Shown: positions 1-6,535, counted from the first letter of the stretch. The stretch: DNA of 6,958 nt from CAYWNK01 sp047639615 (GCA_047639615.1 JBLIOL010000290.1:1-6958); one strand, 5' to 3'. Numbers and translations are program-made. Notes: generated by a model from the sequence alone, not told the origin.

Positions 1-63
1 CCCTATCCAGGGGTGCCCGCGAAGTTCAGTAGCTTGCCCGTGACTCCACTGGGTCTGAGAAGA

Positions 64-2172
64 CTACTTCTCGAGGCTCTCGATCCAAGCCTTGAGCAAC
101 TCCACCGCCTGCTCATCGACCACGTTACTACCCATGGGCGGCATGCGGCCGGCACCGCTGGTTTCGATGCGGTGTAGGAGCAGGGAGCGCGCGGCCTCGC
201 CGGGCGCGACGAGCAGGGCATTCGCAATGCCAAGCTCGCCTTGGGCGGGCGCTACGCCCAGGAGTCCGGTGCTGGCCAGGGGCGTGCCATGGCGCAGGTC
301 GATACTGGCGTTGCCGGGGCCCGTGGGCTGGTGACACATGGCGCAGTTGACGTCGAGCCAGACGCGCGCGCGCTCTTCGAGGGAGCCGTCGTCGCTGGTG
401 GGGTCGACGAAGCGCGGGGCTTGCGCAGGATCGAAGCGTGCAGGCAGGCTCAGATGACCTGCGTCGGCTAGGGACTGCAGCTGGTTCTGGCCGCTCTCGA
501 GCTCGAGGTTGAGCTGCGCGGCGCGCAGGCCCAGAGGAAAACCGGTGGCGTCCACGTGGCAGGTGGCGCATTCGGAGGACGAGGGCGCGTGCCAACTCTG
601 CACGCCGCGGCGGGTCCAGAGTTCGAACTGCAGTCCGTCGGGCATCAGCGCCGCATCGTCGCCGGGGCTGACGAAAGCGTCGTCCACGTAGGTGGCCGCT
701 TCCCAGCCATCGGCGGTGCGCTTGATTAGGCGCGTCTCCAGGTCCTGCATGCCGCGGCCGTGCAGGCCGCGGAAGTGCTTGATCAAGGTCGCGCCCACCG
801 GAATCTCGAAGGCGCCATCCTCGCGGTAGGTCATGGCGCTGCCCTCGGGCAGCGCGAGCCAGCGGCCCTTCTCCGCTCGGTCCGACCAGAAGGCCGCGTT
901 GACCTCGTAGGAAATCAGGTGCGCAGCAGGCTGAACGCGGCCCTTCTCGAAGCTGAAGAGGCCCGTGGCCGAGAGAGTCTGCGGCCAGTGCGAGAAGTTC
1001 GCGGCGGGCGCATCGGAAGGCACGATGCGGTAGATGCCGCCGTCGAAGCTGCACAGGTAGAGCTCGCCTTCGTCGTCCTCACCGAAAGCCGCGATGCTGC
1101 GACCACTACGGCAAACGAGGTCCGTGCGATAGCCGTCGTCTGAGGGCAAGACGCGCCAGATGTTGCCGGAGGCGTAGTCACCGTAGAAGTAGGCGCCCTG
1201 TAGGGAGGGATAGCGTTGGCCGCGGTAGACATTACCGCCGGTGATCGAGATGCCCTCGGTGCGGCCGTAGGTGGAGACGGGTCCAATGGCGGGTTCGGTG
1301 GTCAGCTCGGTGGTCTTGTCGAAGACGCGCGTGGCCTCGAAGCGGCGCCAACCGTAGTTGCCGGCGTACTCCACCACGTCGATCTCCTCGATCAGGTTCT
1401 GGCCCACGTCGCCGGCCCACAGCTCGCCGGTCTCGCGATCGAAGGAGAAGCGCCAGACGTTGCGGAAGCCGAAGGCATAGATCTCCGCGCGCGCGCTCTC
1501 GGGATCACCCGCGAAAGGGTTGTCCTCGGGGATCCCGTAGGGCAAGCCATCTCCCGGAGTGTCCACGTCGATGCGCAGGATGCTGCCCAACAGGGTGAGC
1601 AGGTTCTGGCCGTTGCCGTGGGGATCATCCGCCGCGCCCCCATCGCCGAGGGTGAGGAAGAGATAACCCTCAGGCCCGAAGGCCACGGTGCCGCCGTTGT
1701 GATTGCGATAGGGCTGCGGCTGTCGCAGCAGGATGTGCTCACTCTCTGGATTCAGACGCGAGGGGTCGTCCTTCATCAGAGTGAAGCGCGAGAGGATGCC
1801 CGTGGCGTCCGGCCCGGCCAGGGAGTAGTGCACGTACACCTCGCCGTTCTCGCTGAACTTCGGGTGAAAGGCAAAGCCGATCAAACCCTCCTCGTTGCCC
1901 GCCCGACTGACGCGTTCGGTGATGTCCAGGAAGACATCCGCCGTGCTCGGGTCAGCGCCCGGACCCACCACGCGCACCACACCCGATTGCTCCACCACGA
2001 ACAACCGACCGCTGCCGTCGCCAGCCCCGGTCACGTGCACCGGCCGGTCGAAGCGCAAGCGCGGAAAGACGCGCTCGAGTTGGATGCCGCCCGCTTCGGA
2101 CTGCAGCGCAGCGCCGCTGGCCAAGCTACCGAGAGAGACGAGAGCGAGGCCGAGAGTTGAGATTCGATTCAT
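64..2172 (-). CDS. Exported PQQ-dependent sugar (glucose/sorbosone) dehydrogenase fused to a diheme cytochrome c
   Basis: This 702-residue protein likely oxidises a sugar or other alcohol/aldehyde in the periplasm with PQQ and passes electrons to its own hemes. Residues 1-22 look like a Sec signal peptide (hydrophobic stretch 6-22). Residues about 30-385 match the six-bladed propeller of the glucose/sorbosone dehydrogenase family: the R-N-H-N-G-G segment holds His158, the probable catalytic base; L-G-D-G-G follows at 175-179; G-F-R-N at 235-238 resembles the family's conserved Arg segment; G-N-Y-G-W is at 271-275. Residues about 390-702 resemble the SO2930-type diheme cytochrome module, with CATCH at 535-539 and CAMCH at 610-614; Met677 or Met680 (R-M-P-P-M) is a candidate axial ligand. 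The length fits a complete fusion. The ATG start is chosen because it gives the signal peptide directly; no Shine-Dalgarno is visible. The true substrate cannot be read from sequence. Confidence 0.93.
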   Translation of the reverse strand: MNRISTLGLALVSLGSLASGAALQSEAGGIQLERVFPRLRFDRPVHVTGAGDGSGRLFVVEQSGVVRVVGPGADPSTADVFLDITERVSRAGNEEGLIGFAFHPKFSENGEVYVHYSLAGPDATGILSRFTLMKDDPSRLNPESEHILLRQPQPYRNHNGGTVAFGPEGYLFLTLGDGGAADDPHGNGQNLLTLLGSILRIDVDTPGDGLPYGIPEDNPFAGDPESARAEIYAFGFRNVWRFSFDRETGELWAGDVGQNLIEEIDVVEYAGNYGWRRFEATRVFDKTTELTTEPAIGPVSTYGRTEGISITGGNVYRGQRYPSLQGAYFYGDYASGNIWRVLPSDDGYRTDLVCRSGRSIAAFGEDDEGELYLCSFDGGIYRIVPSDAPAANFSHWPQTLSATGLFSFEKGRVQPAAHLISYEVNAAFWSDRAEKGRWLALPEGSAMTYREDGAFEIPVGATLIKHFRGLHGRGMQDLETRLIKRTADGWEAATYVDDAFVSPGDDAALMPDGLQFELWTRRGVQSWHAPSSSECATCHVDATGFPLGLRAAQLNLELESGQNQLQSLADAGHLSLPARFDPAQAPRFVDPTSDDGSLEERARVWLDVNCAMCHQPTGPGNASIDLRHGTPLASTGLLGVAPAQGELGIANALLVAPGEAARSLLLHRIETSGAGRMPPMGSNVVDEQAVELLKAWIESLEK

Positions 2173-2173
2173 A

Positions 2174-2188
2174 CTAGAGACGGTCTAG
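2174..2188. repeat. Short perfect inverted repeat next to the PQQ dehydrogenase start
   Basis: CTAGA (2174-2178) and TCTAG (2184-2188) form a perfect 5-bp inverted repeat with a 5-base spacer. It begins two bases from the dehydrogenase ATG, in its leader. It could be a small operator or a leader hairpin that affects initiation. It is short enough to occur by chance, so the call is weak. Confidence 0.25.
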
Positions 2189-2206
2189 GGCGCGGCAGGA
2201 ATGTGC

Positions 2207-2238
2207 GCCGGGGCCAGGCAGCTTAACGCCTGCCCGGC
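2207..2238. promoter_or_regulatory. Bulged hairpin / inverted repeat in the divergent intergenic region
   Basis: GCCGGG (2207-2212) pairs with CCCGGC (2233-2238), and CAGGC (2215-2219) pairs with GCCTG (2228-2232). This leaves a 2-base bulge (2213-2214) and an 8-base AT-richer loop (2220-2227): 11 pairs in all. It lies about 35 bp upstream of the dehydrogenase start and about 175 bp upstream of the desaturase start. It could be an operator for a dimeric regulator or a structured leader of the dehydrogenase mRNA. A terminator is unlikely because no gene ends here. Nothing else convincing is visible in 2173-2412; I could not fix promoter boxes. Confidence 0.4.
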
Positions 2239-2412
2239 TCCGACCGTCGTTTCGGGTCGCTCGAACGCGAATTCCAGAGCAACGGCAGCGTGGGCCAATG
2301 CCGTGCAGGGCGGACCATGAGCGCTGCGCATAGTCATAGGTGCAGCTCCTCGCTCCCAAGCTGGATGCCTGTTGGCTTCCGCCGTGCGGGCCATTACGGT
2401 TGTCCGTGACCC

Positions 2413-3219
2413 ATGAACTACCTCGCCTGGCTGATCGGAATCTCTGTGGCCTTCGCCCTGCTTGAGCGACTGCTTCCGGCGCGAGCCTCCCAGCCGTCCC
2501 TGCGGCCGCAGCTGGGGAACGATGTGTTCTACCTGCTGCTGCACGGATACTTCTATGGCCTCCTGGTCGGCGGCCTGACCGCAGCAGGCGCCCTGGCTAC
2601 GCGCGATGGCATGGCGAGCATTGGCGTGCTCCCCGCCGAAGGATTCCTGCAGGGCCTGCACGTGGTTGTGCAGTTCCTGATCCTCTTCGTGCTGTCGGAC
2701 TTCATGCAGTGGTGTGTGCATCGCGTGCTGCACGGCGTGCCTGCCCTGTGGCGTGTGCACCAGGTGCATCATTCGATTCACCAGATGGACTGGGCCGGCA
2801 ACTTCCGCTTCCATTGGATCGAAGTGGTCCTCTATCGCTCGGTGCTCTACGTACCCCTGGTTTGGATGGGCGCCAGCCCTGGGGTGACCTTCACCGTGGC
2901 GGTTTGCGGCACGGCCTGGGGTCACTTCAACCACGCCAATGTGAAGCTCGACATCGGCCCGATGGCCTATGTATTCAACAGCCCAAAGATGCACCTCTGG
3001 CACCACGACGCTTCCGAGGAAGGCGGCGTAGCCAAGAACTTTGGCATCGTGCTCAGCTGCTGGGATTGGCTCTTCGGCACCGCCTTCTGGCCGCGCGATC
3101 GGGAACCGGAGCGGCTGGGATACCCGGAAGACGATTCCATGCCCGCAAACCTAGCCCTCCAGCTCGTCTACCCGCTCTTTTCAAAGGGCTCGGCCGACCC
3201 AACGAACGATCCCAGCTAG
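2413..3219 (+). CDS. Sterol desaturase / fatty acid hydroxylase superfamily membrane protein
   Basis: This 268-residue integral membrane protein carries the histidine clusters that bind the di-iron centre of the fatty acid hydroxylase superfamily. In order: H-R-V-L-H at 103-107, H-Q-V-H-H at 116-120, an isolated His134 (R-F-H-W), H-F-N-H at 171-174, and H-L-W-H-H at 194-198. Hydrophobic segments lie at about 3-18, 37-62, 82-97, 139-152 and 157-168, placing the metal site on the cytoplasmic face as in known members. The family uses O2 and an electron donor to hydroxylate or desaturate lipids, such as sterols, fatty acids, carotenoids or alkylglycerols; the substrate here cannot be told. Length is normal. 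The ATG is preceded by GACCC and no Shine-Dalgarno. The gene ends 42 bp before the rhodanese on the same strand with no clear terminator between, so the two may be co-transcribed. Confidence 0.93.
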   Translation: MNYLAWLIGISVAFALLERLLPARASQPSLRPQLGNDVFYLLLHGYFYGLLVGGLTAAGALATRDGMASIGVLPAEGFLQGLHVVVQFLILFVLSDFMQWCVHRVLHGVPALWRVHQVHHSIHQMDWAGNFRFHWIEVVLYRSVLYVPLVWMGASPGVTFTVAVCGTAWGHFNHANVKLDIGPMAYVFNSPKMHLWHHDASEEGGVAKNFGIVLSCWDWLFGTAFWPRDREPERLGYPEDDSMPANLALQLVYPLFSKGSADPTNDPS

Positions 3220-3261
3220 ACTGCGTCCAACCGCGACATCGAACCCCAACCCTCCGACTCC

Positions 3262-4155
3262 ATGAGACTCCCCACCAGCTTGCAGCTCGCTGCATGCTCG
3301 GGCCTATTCCTTCTGGCGAGCCCGCTCTGCGCCCAGGACAAAGCCGGACAAGGCGAGGCCTACGTGTTCCCCAACGCTCACCTACTCGTGTCCATCGACT
3401 GGGTCGGCGAGTTCGGCGCTGACGACGGCGTTGTCGTGGTCGATACGCGCAGCTCCAAGGACTACGGCCAAGGCCACATCCCGGACGCCGTACACCTGCC
3501 CACCTCCGACACCTTCGATCCCGCCCACATGGGCGATATCGCTAGCGCCGCGGCCATCGCCAAGCACCTAGGCGCACGCGGCATCACCGCCGACACGCAC
3601 GTGGTGCTGTACGACTGGGGCAAGAGCACCGACGCCGCGCGCGTGATGTGGACCCTGGAAACCTACGGACACAAGCAGGTCTCCGTAGTGGACGGCGGCT
3701 TCGTGAAGTGGAAGAAGGATGACTTTCCGAGCTCACGTGAAGCAGCCAAGCCTGAGGCCGTGGAGTACATCCTCGGCAAGCCGACGACCCGGCTCTCCAC
3801 ACGCGAAGAGATCATCACCGATCTAGACGACGAGCAGTGCATGGTGCTCGACTCGCGCTCCACGCGCGAATACAGCTCCGGGCGCATCCCCGGCGCCGTG
3901 CACATCGATTGGCTCGAGAACTTCACCCCCGATGACTCGGGCTCTCCGATCCTCCTGGCTCCTGCAGCTCTCCACAAGCTGTACGTGGATCAGGGCGTCA
4001 CGCTCGACAAGCGCCTACACGCCTACTGAGGCTCGGGCCAGAGGTCGTCGGTGACGTACCTCGCACTTCGCTTGCTCGGACATGAGCTGCCCCGTAACTA
4101 CGATGGATCCTGGCGGGACTGGAAGAAAGATTCCTCCGCTCCCATCGAGAAATAG
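3262..4155 (+). CDS. Selenocysteine-containing exported tandem-domain rhodanese (thiosulfate/mercaptopyruvate sulfurtransferase), TGA read as Sec256
   Basis: Rhodaneses move sulfane sulfur from thiosulfate or 3-mercaptopyruvate to a thiophilic acceptor through a persulfide on one catalytic Cys. Residues 1-24 look like a Sec signal peptide (probable cleavage after Ala24), so the enzyme probably acts outside the cytoplasm. Domain 1 (about 38-158) has D-T-R at 61-63, G-H-I-P-D-A at 71-76 and V-D-G-G-F at 143-147. Its active-site loop (Y-D-W-G-K, 117-121) has Asp118 in place of Cys, as in the inactive N-terminal domain of SseA-type enzymes. Domain 2 (about 176-297) has D-S-R-S at 197-200 and G-R-I-P-G-A-V-H at 207-214. 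At codon 256, where the nucleophilic Cys belongs (compare C-G-S-G in SseA), the sequence reads TGA. The same frame continues G-S-G-Q-R-S-S, then R-N-Y-D-G-S-W-R-D-W, to a TAG at 4153-4155, giving 297 residues, normal for the family. A SECIS-like hairpin follows at 4041-4062. If TGA were a stop, the 255-residue product would lack the catalytic loop. Alternatives are a TGC/TGT-to-TGA mutation, sequencing error or pseudogene; the intact tail and hairpin argue against them. Confidence 0.87.
4027..4029 (+). other. In-frame UGA recoded as selenocysteine (Sec256 of the rhodanese)
   Basis: This TGA codon lies in frame between TAC (Tyr255) and GGC (Gly257), in the loop Y-U-G-S-G-Q-R-S-S. It occupies the catalytic Cys position of the second rhodanese domain. 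Cys is the standard residue that Sec replaces. The 41 sense codons that follow and the downstream hairpin support recoding rather than termination. Confidence 0.85.
4041..4062 (+). promoter_or_regulatory. Bacterial SECIS-like hairpin downstream of the UGA
   Basis: GAGGT (4041-4045) pairs with ACCTC (4058-4062), and CGTC (4046-4049) pairs with GACG (4053-4056). This gives nine Watson-Crick pairs around a GGT loop (4050-4052) with one bulged T (4057). The stem starts 11 nt after the TGA, and 20 nt separate the TGA from the loop. Known bacterial SECIS elements sit inside the coding region right after UGA, place the apical loop roughly 16-37 nt away, and need a G among the first loop bases for SelB; this one has G4050 and G4051 followed by U. 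It departs from the E. coli fdhF element in that the bulged U is on the 3' arm and the loop is only three bases, unless the closing C-G pair opens to give five. It overlaps codons for R-S-S-V-T-Y-L. Confidence 0.82.
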
Positions 4156-4171
4156 CGCTCGCCACGAGCGC
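4155..4171 (+). other. Hairpin starting at the last base of the rhodanese stop codon
   Basis: GCGCTCG (4155-4161) and CGAGCGC (4165-4171) are perfectly complementary, giving seven pairs around a CCA loop. The stem begins on the last base of the TAG that ends the read-through frame. It is followed by AAAAC and not by a T run, so alone it is a poor intrinsic terminator for the + strand. It may stabilise the mRNA 3' end or act with the second hairpin at 4183. Confidence 0.45.
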
Positions 4172-4182
4172 AAAACATGAGT

Positions 4183-4220
4183 CGGGGAAGCGCAGCTGCG
4201 TCTCCCCGGCTTGCTTCTTA
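4183..4220 (+). terminator. Probable intrinsic terminator of the rhodanese transcript
   Basis: CGGGGA (4183-4188) pairs with TCCCCG (4203-4208). After an A/C mismatch and a G-T wobble, CGC (4191-4193) pairs with GCG (4198-4200) around the loop AGCT. The stem is followed by GGCTTGCTTCTTAT, a T-rich but interrupted tract. It lies 28 bp beyond the read-through stop at 4155 and 154 bp beyond the TGA, so the transcript seems to be built to include the extended frame. The next gene starts only a few bases later, so the hairpin could instead belong to that gene's leader. Confidence 0.5.
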
Positions 4221-4228
4221 TCCAAGCC

Positions 4229-4984
4229 ATGATCATGCCCCGCCTCCACTACCGCTTCGCCGCGCTCACCCTGCTCTGCGTAGCATCTGGATGCAGCTCC
4301 GTTTACCAAGGCCAAGACGCCGGCCGCGAACAGCACAAGAGCCGCAACTTCGAGTTCTTCTCCGAGGAACACGACTTGGAGGAGGTCCGGCTGGATGACT
4401 ACTACGGCAACTCCATCAACATCGAGCGGCCTGCGGACCGCGAGCGTCGTGGCGTGCGCCTGTCCTGGGGCCGCGAGAGCGCGCGCGGCTTCTTCCAGGT
4501 ATTCAGGGAGGACTGGACCTCGCCCGGAGTTCCCCGGCTCAACCCACCCAACACGGTCTTCGAGACCTTCCAGGTCGATCTAACCGGTATGGGCGGCGGC
4601 ATCCACGGTGTCCCCACCGTGGGCCCCATAAGCGACGAGGTGGAGCTCGTGCTCCCCTACCGCGCCTCCTTCGCTCTCGCTTCGGGCACGGGTAATCTCG
4701 GGCCCGTTGACGCGGAGCTGAACTACTTCGAATTCCAGGGAGACCTAGCCTTAGGCGTACGACTCAGTGGCGTCACGGCCAGCGCAGGCATCGCGGTCAG
4801 CGCGCTCTTCGGAGTGGCCAATGCGGATGACGAGCCCCTCGATGACGCTGAAATCACGGCCTACAACACCGGCATCTTCACAGACCTGAGCTTCAAGCAC
4901 CCGAACTTCCCGATCTACGCCCACGCCCGCATTCAAACCGGCGAGTACGAGGGCTTGAGCGTAGGCGTCGGCGTCAGGTTCTAG
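4229..4984 (+). CDS. Predicted lipoprotein of unknown function, with a beta-strand-rich, barrel-like C-terminal half
   Basis: I do not recognise a family for this 251-residue protein. It begins with a short basic region (P-R-L-H-Y-R), a hydrophobic stretch at 10-20 and A-S-G-C, with Cys22 as the likely lipidated residue; the lipobox is a little loose because it has Ala at -3. Residues about 25-60 are charged and hydrophilic. From about residue 110 the sequence alternates polar and hydrophobic residues with many Gly (for example G-D-L-A-L-G-V-R-L and S-V-G-V-G-V-R-F). It ends in Phe, as outer-membrane barrel strands often do. A small outer-membrane or surface protein is a reasonable inference. 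I chose the ATG at 4229; the ATG at 4235 works equally well. An upstream in-frame TTG at 4211 would add six residues inside the terminator-like tract and is less likely. It converges on the sulfatase with a 2-bp gap. Confidence 0.8.
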   Translation: MIMPRLHYRFAALTLLCVASGCSSVYQGQDAGREQHKSRNFEFFSEEHDLEEVRLDDYYGNSINIERPADRERRGVRLSWGRESARGFFQVFREDWTSPGVPRLNPPNTVFETFQVDLTGMGGGIHGVPTVGPISDEVELVLPYRASFALASGTGNLGPVDAELNYFEFQGDLALGVRLSGVTASAGIAVSALFGVANADDEPLDDAEITAYNTGIFTDLSFKHPNFPIYAHARIQTGEYEGLSVGVGVRF

Positions 4985-4986
4985 GC

Positions 4987-6462
4987 TCAGTCCGCGCCGC
5001 GGATCTCAGCCAAGGTCTTGGTCAAGCGCGCAACGACTTCTGGATTAGCCGCCGCCACATCCTGAGCCTCGCCGGGGTCCGCCTGCAGGTTGAAGAGGCG
5101 CACGGCATCGAAGGGCTTGCCCCTAGGTTTTTCGCGGCCGCCGGATCCACTGCAGAAGACTGCCTTCCAGGGACCGTCCCGCAGAGCGAAGGTGCCGTTG
5201 ACGGAGTGATGCACCACCGGCGCACCGCGCACCGCATCAGCGCTACCGCGCCAAAGCGGCAAGAGAGAATGACTATCCTGCGCCGCACCTTCCGGCACCT
5301 CGGTACCAAGCAGCTCCGCAAAGGTCGCGAAGAGGTCAACCTGGCAAACGGTCTGCGCGCAACTCGAGCCAGCCTTCACCTGCCCCGGCCAGCGCACGAA
5401 GAAGGGCACGCGATGGCCTGCCTCATAGATATCCGCCTTGGTGCCACGCCAGTTCCCATTGGGTCGGTGCTGATCCGCATGGTAGGCCTGCACACCAGAC
5501 GCGCTCACATGCTCGCGCTTGGTCGACTCCACCAAGTGCATGTAGGAGCCGTTGTCGGAGGTCATGATCACGAGCGTATTCTCGGTAAGCTTGTTCTGGT
5601 CTAGGGCCTTTAGCACACGCCCGATGGTCCAGTCCACCTGCTGGACAAAATCCCCGTAGTCCCCCAGGCCGCTGCGCCCGCGAAAGTGCTCGTGAGGAAT
5701 GGTCGGTTTGTGCGGCGCAGTCAGGGGCATATACAGGAAGAACGGCGCATCCTCCGCGGCCGCTCCCTCGATGAAGGTGACGGCCTCGCGTGCCAGGTCA
5801 TCGAGCACGTTCTCGATCCGAAAGTCGATCGAGCGCGGCCCCTTGCGCACGAAGGCCGGAAAGGGCTGCGCCGCTTGCTGCTCAGTGGGCTGTGCGGCGA
5901 AGTGATCGTTGCGCACGTACACATAGGGCGCCATGTCCAAAGAAGCGGACACGCCGAAGTAGCTATCGAAGCCGTGCTGCAGGGGCCCATCCGTGATGAC
6001 CCCGGCGAAGTCGATGCCCGGGTCGCCGGCCCAGGCCGCGGTGTTGGCCTCCTCACTCAGCTTGGGTAGCTGCATGCCCAGGTGCCACTTGCCCACGGCT
6101 CCAGTCCGGTAGCCGCTGCCTTGGAAGAGACTGCCAAGGGTTGCTTGCCCCGCATCCAGGAGCGGCGTGCTGTACCCGCCTAGCACCCCGCTCTTGAGCC
6201 GCGAGCGCCAGCAGTAGGTTCCCGTCAGCAACCCGTAACGCGTGGGCGTACACACGGCCGAGGGCGAGTGCGCATCGGTAAAGGTCATACCCTGCGCTGC
6301 CAAGCGGTCCAGATTTGGCGTAGCTAGCTTGGATTCCGGCTGGAGCGCGTGCACGTCGCCATAGCCCATGTCATCGGCCAGGATTAGCACCACATTGGGC
6401 GCCTGGCCTTGGGCCAGGGCGACGGAAGCAAGCAGGGATGAAAGCAGCAAGGGTCGGATCAT
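4987..6462 (-). CDS. Secreted arylsulfatase-type sulfatase (formylglycine-dependent)
   Basis: This 491-residue enzyme would hydrolyse sulfate esters, probably on carbohydrates, outside the cytoplasm. Residues 1-18 form a signal peptide (cleavage near A-L-A-Q). The alkaline-phosphatase-fold sulfatase motifs are all present: metal-binding Asp30-Asp31 in L-A-D-D-M-G-Y-G; the modification site C-T-P-T-R at 71-75, where Cys71 would be converted to formylglycine; G-K-W-H-L-G at 124-129 with Lys125 and His127; A-P-H-K-P at 249-253 with His251; S-D-N-G at 302-305 with metal ligands Asp303 and Asn304; and G-T-K-A-D-I-Y-E-A-G-H at 340-350 with Lys342. Length is typical. The Cys-type site needs a formylglycine-generating enzyme or anaerobic maturase elsewhere in the genome. 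The ATG is preceded by CTCCC, not a Shine-Dalgarno. Specific substrate is unknown. Confidence 0.96.
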   Translation of the reverse strand: MIRPLLLSSLLASVALAQGQAPNVVLILADDMGYGDVHALQPESKLATPNLDRLAAQGMTFTDAHSPSAVCTPTRYGLLTGTYCWRSRLKSGVLGGYSTPLLDAGQATLGSLFQGSGYRTGAVGKWHLGMQLPKLSEEANTAAWAGDPGIDFAGVITDGPLQHGFDSYFGVSASLDMAPYVYVRNDHFAAQPTEQQAAQPFPAFVRKGPRSIDFRIENVLDDLAREAVTFIEGAAAEDAPFFLYMPLTAPHKPTIPHEHFRGRSGLGDYGDFVQQVDWTIGRVLKALDQNKLTENTLVIMTSDNGSYMHLVESTKREHVSASGVQAYHADQHRPNGNWRGTKADIYEAGHRVPFFVRWPGQVKAGSSCAQTVCQVDLFATFAELLGTEVPEGAAQDSHSLLPLWRGSADAVRGAPVVHHSVNGTFALRDGPWKAVFCSGSGGREKPRGKPFDAVRLFNLQADPGEAQDVAAANPEVVARLTKTLAEIRGAD

Positions 6463-6535
6463 GGGAGGTAGCAGCGGAAGTCATGGCGCAGGCTCGCGCG
6501 CGCCCCTATTCTGCGGCTGCTGCGCACCCTCGCAA

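Noticed and set aside
1..63. Possible gene or terminator downstream of the dehydrogenase
   Set aside because: I see no convincing frame and no clear stem with a T run in these 63 bases.
128..1054. 308-codon open frame on the minus strand
   Set aside because: It overlaps the dehydrogenase in another frame on the same strand and is an Arg/Pro/Ala-rich translation typical of a shadow frame.
1216..2160. Long open frame on the + strand (314 codons)
   Set aside because: It is antisense to the PQQ dehydrogenase, whose domains and motifs are clear. Long shadow frames are expected in GC-rich DNA and this one has no recognisable motif.
2185..3006. 273-codon minus-strand frame opposite the desaturase
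   Set aside because: Its His-rich product simply mirrors the desaturase's His codons; no domain is visible.
4027..4029. TGA as a true stop, giving a 255-residue sulfurtransferase
   Set aside because: The product would lose the catalytic loop and the last family motifs, while the same frame downstream encodes exactly those motifs.
4030..4039. Small GGC-TCGG-GCC hairpin immediately after the TGA
   Set aside because: Only three pairs and too close to the UGA to be the SECIS; the 4041-4062 stem is much stronger and better placed.
4021..4155. A frameshift splitting the rhodanese
   Set aside because: The tail is in the same frame as the upstream part; only the TGA interrupts it, so no base insertion or deletion is needed.
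3998..4372. 124-codon minus-strand frame covering the Sec tail and the lipoprotein start
   Set aside because: It would compete with the Sec reading, but it shows no family motif and overlaps two better-supported + strand genes.
6464..6470. GGAGG-like motif near the sulfatase start
   Set aside because: It is on the + strand, while the sulfatase reads on the minus strand, so it cannot act as that gene's ribosome-binding site; the kinase ATG is over 100 bp away.
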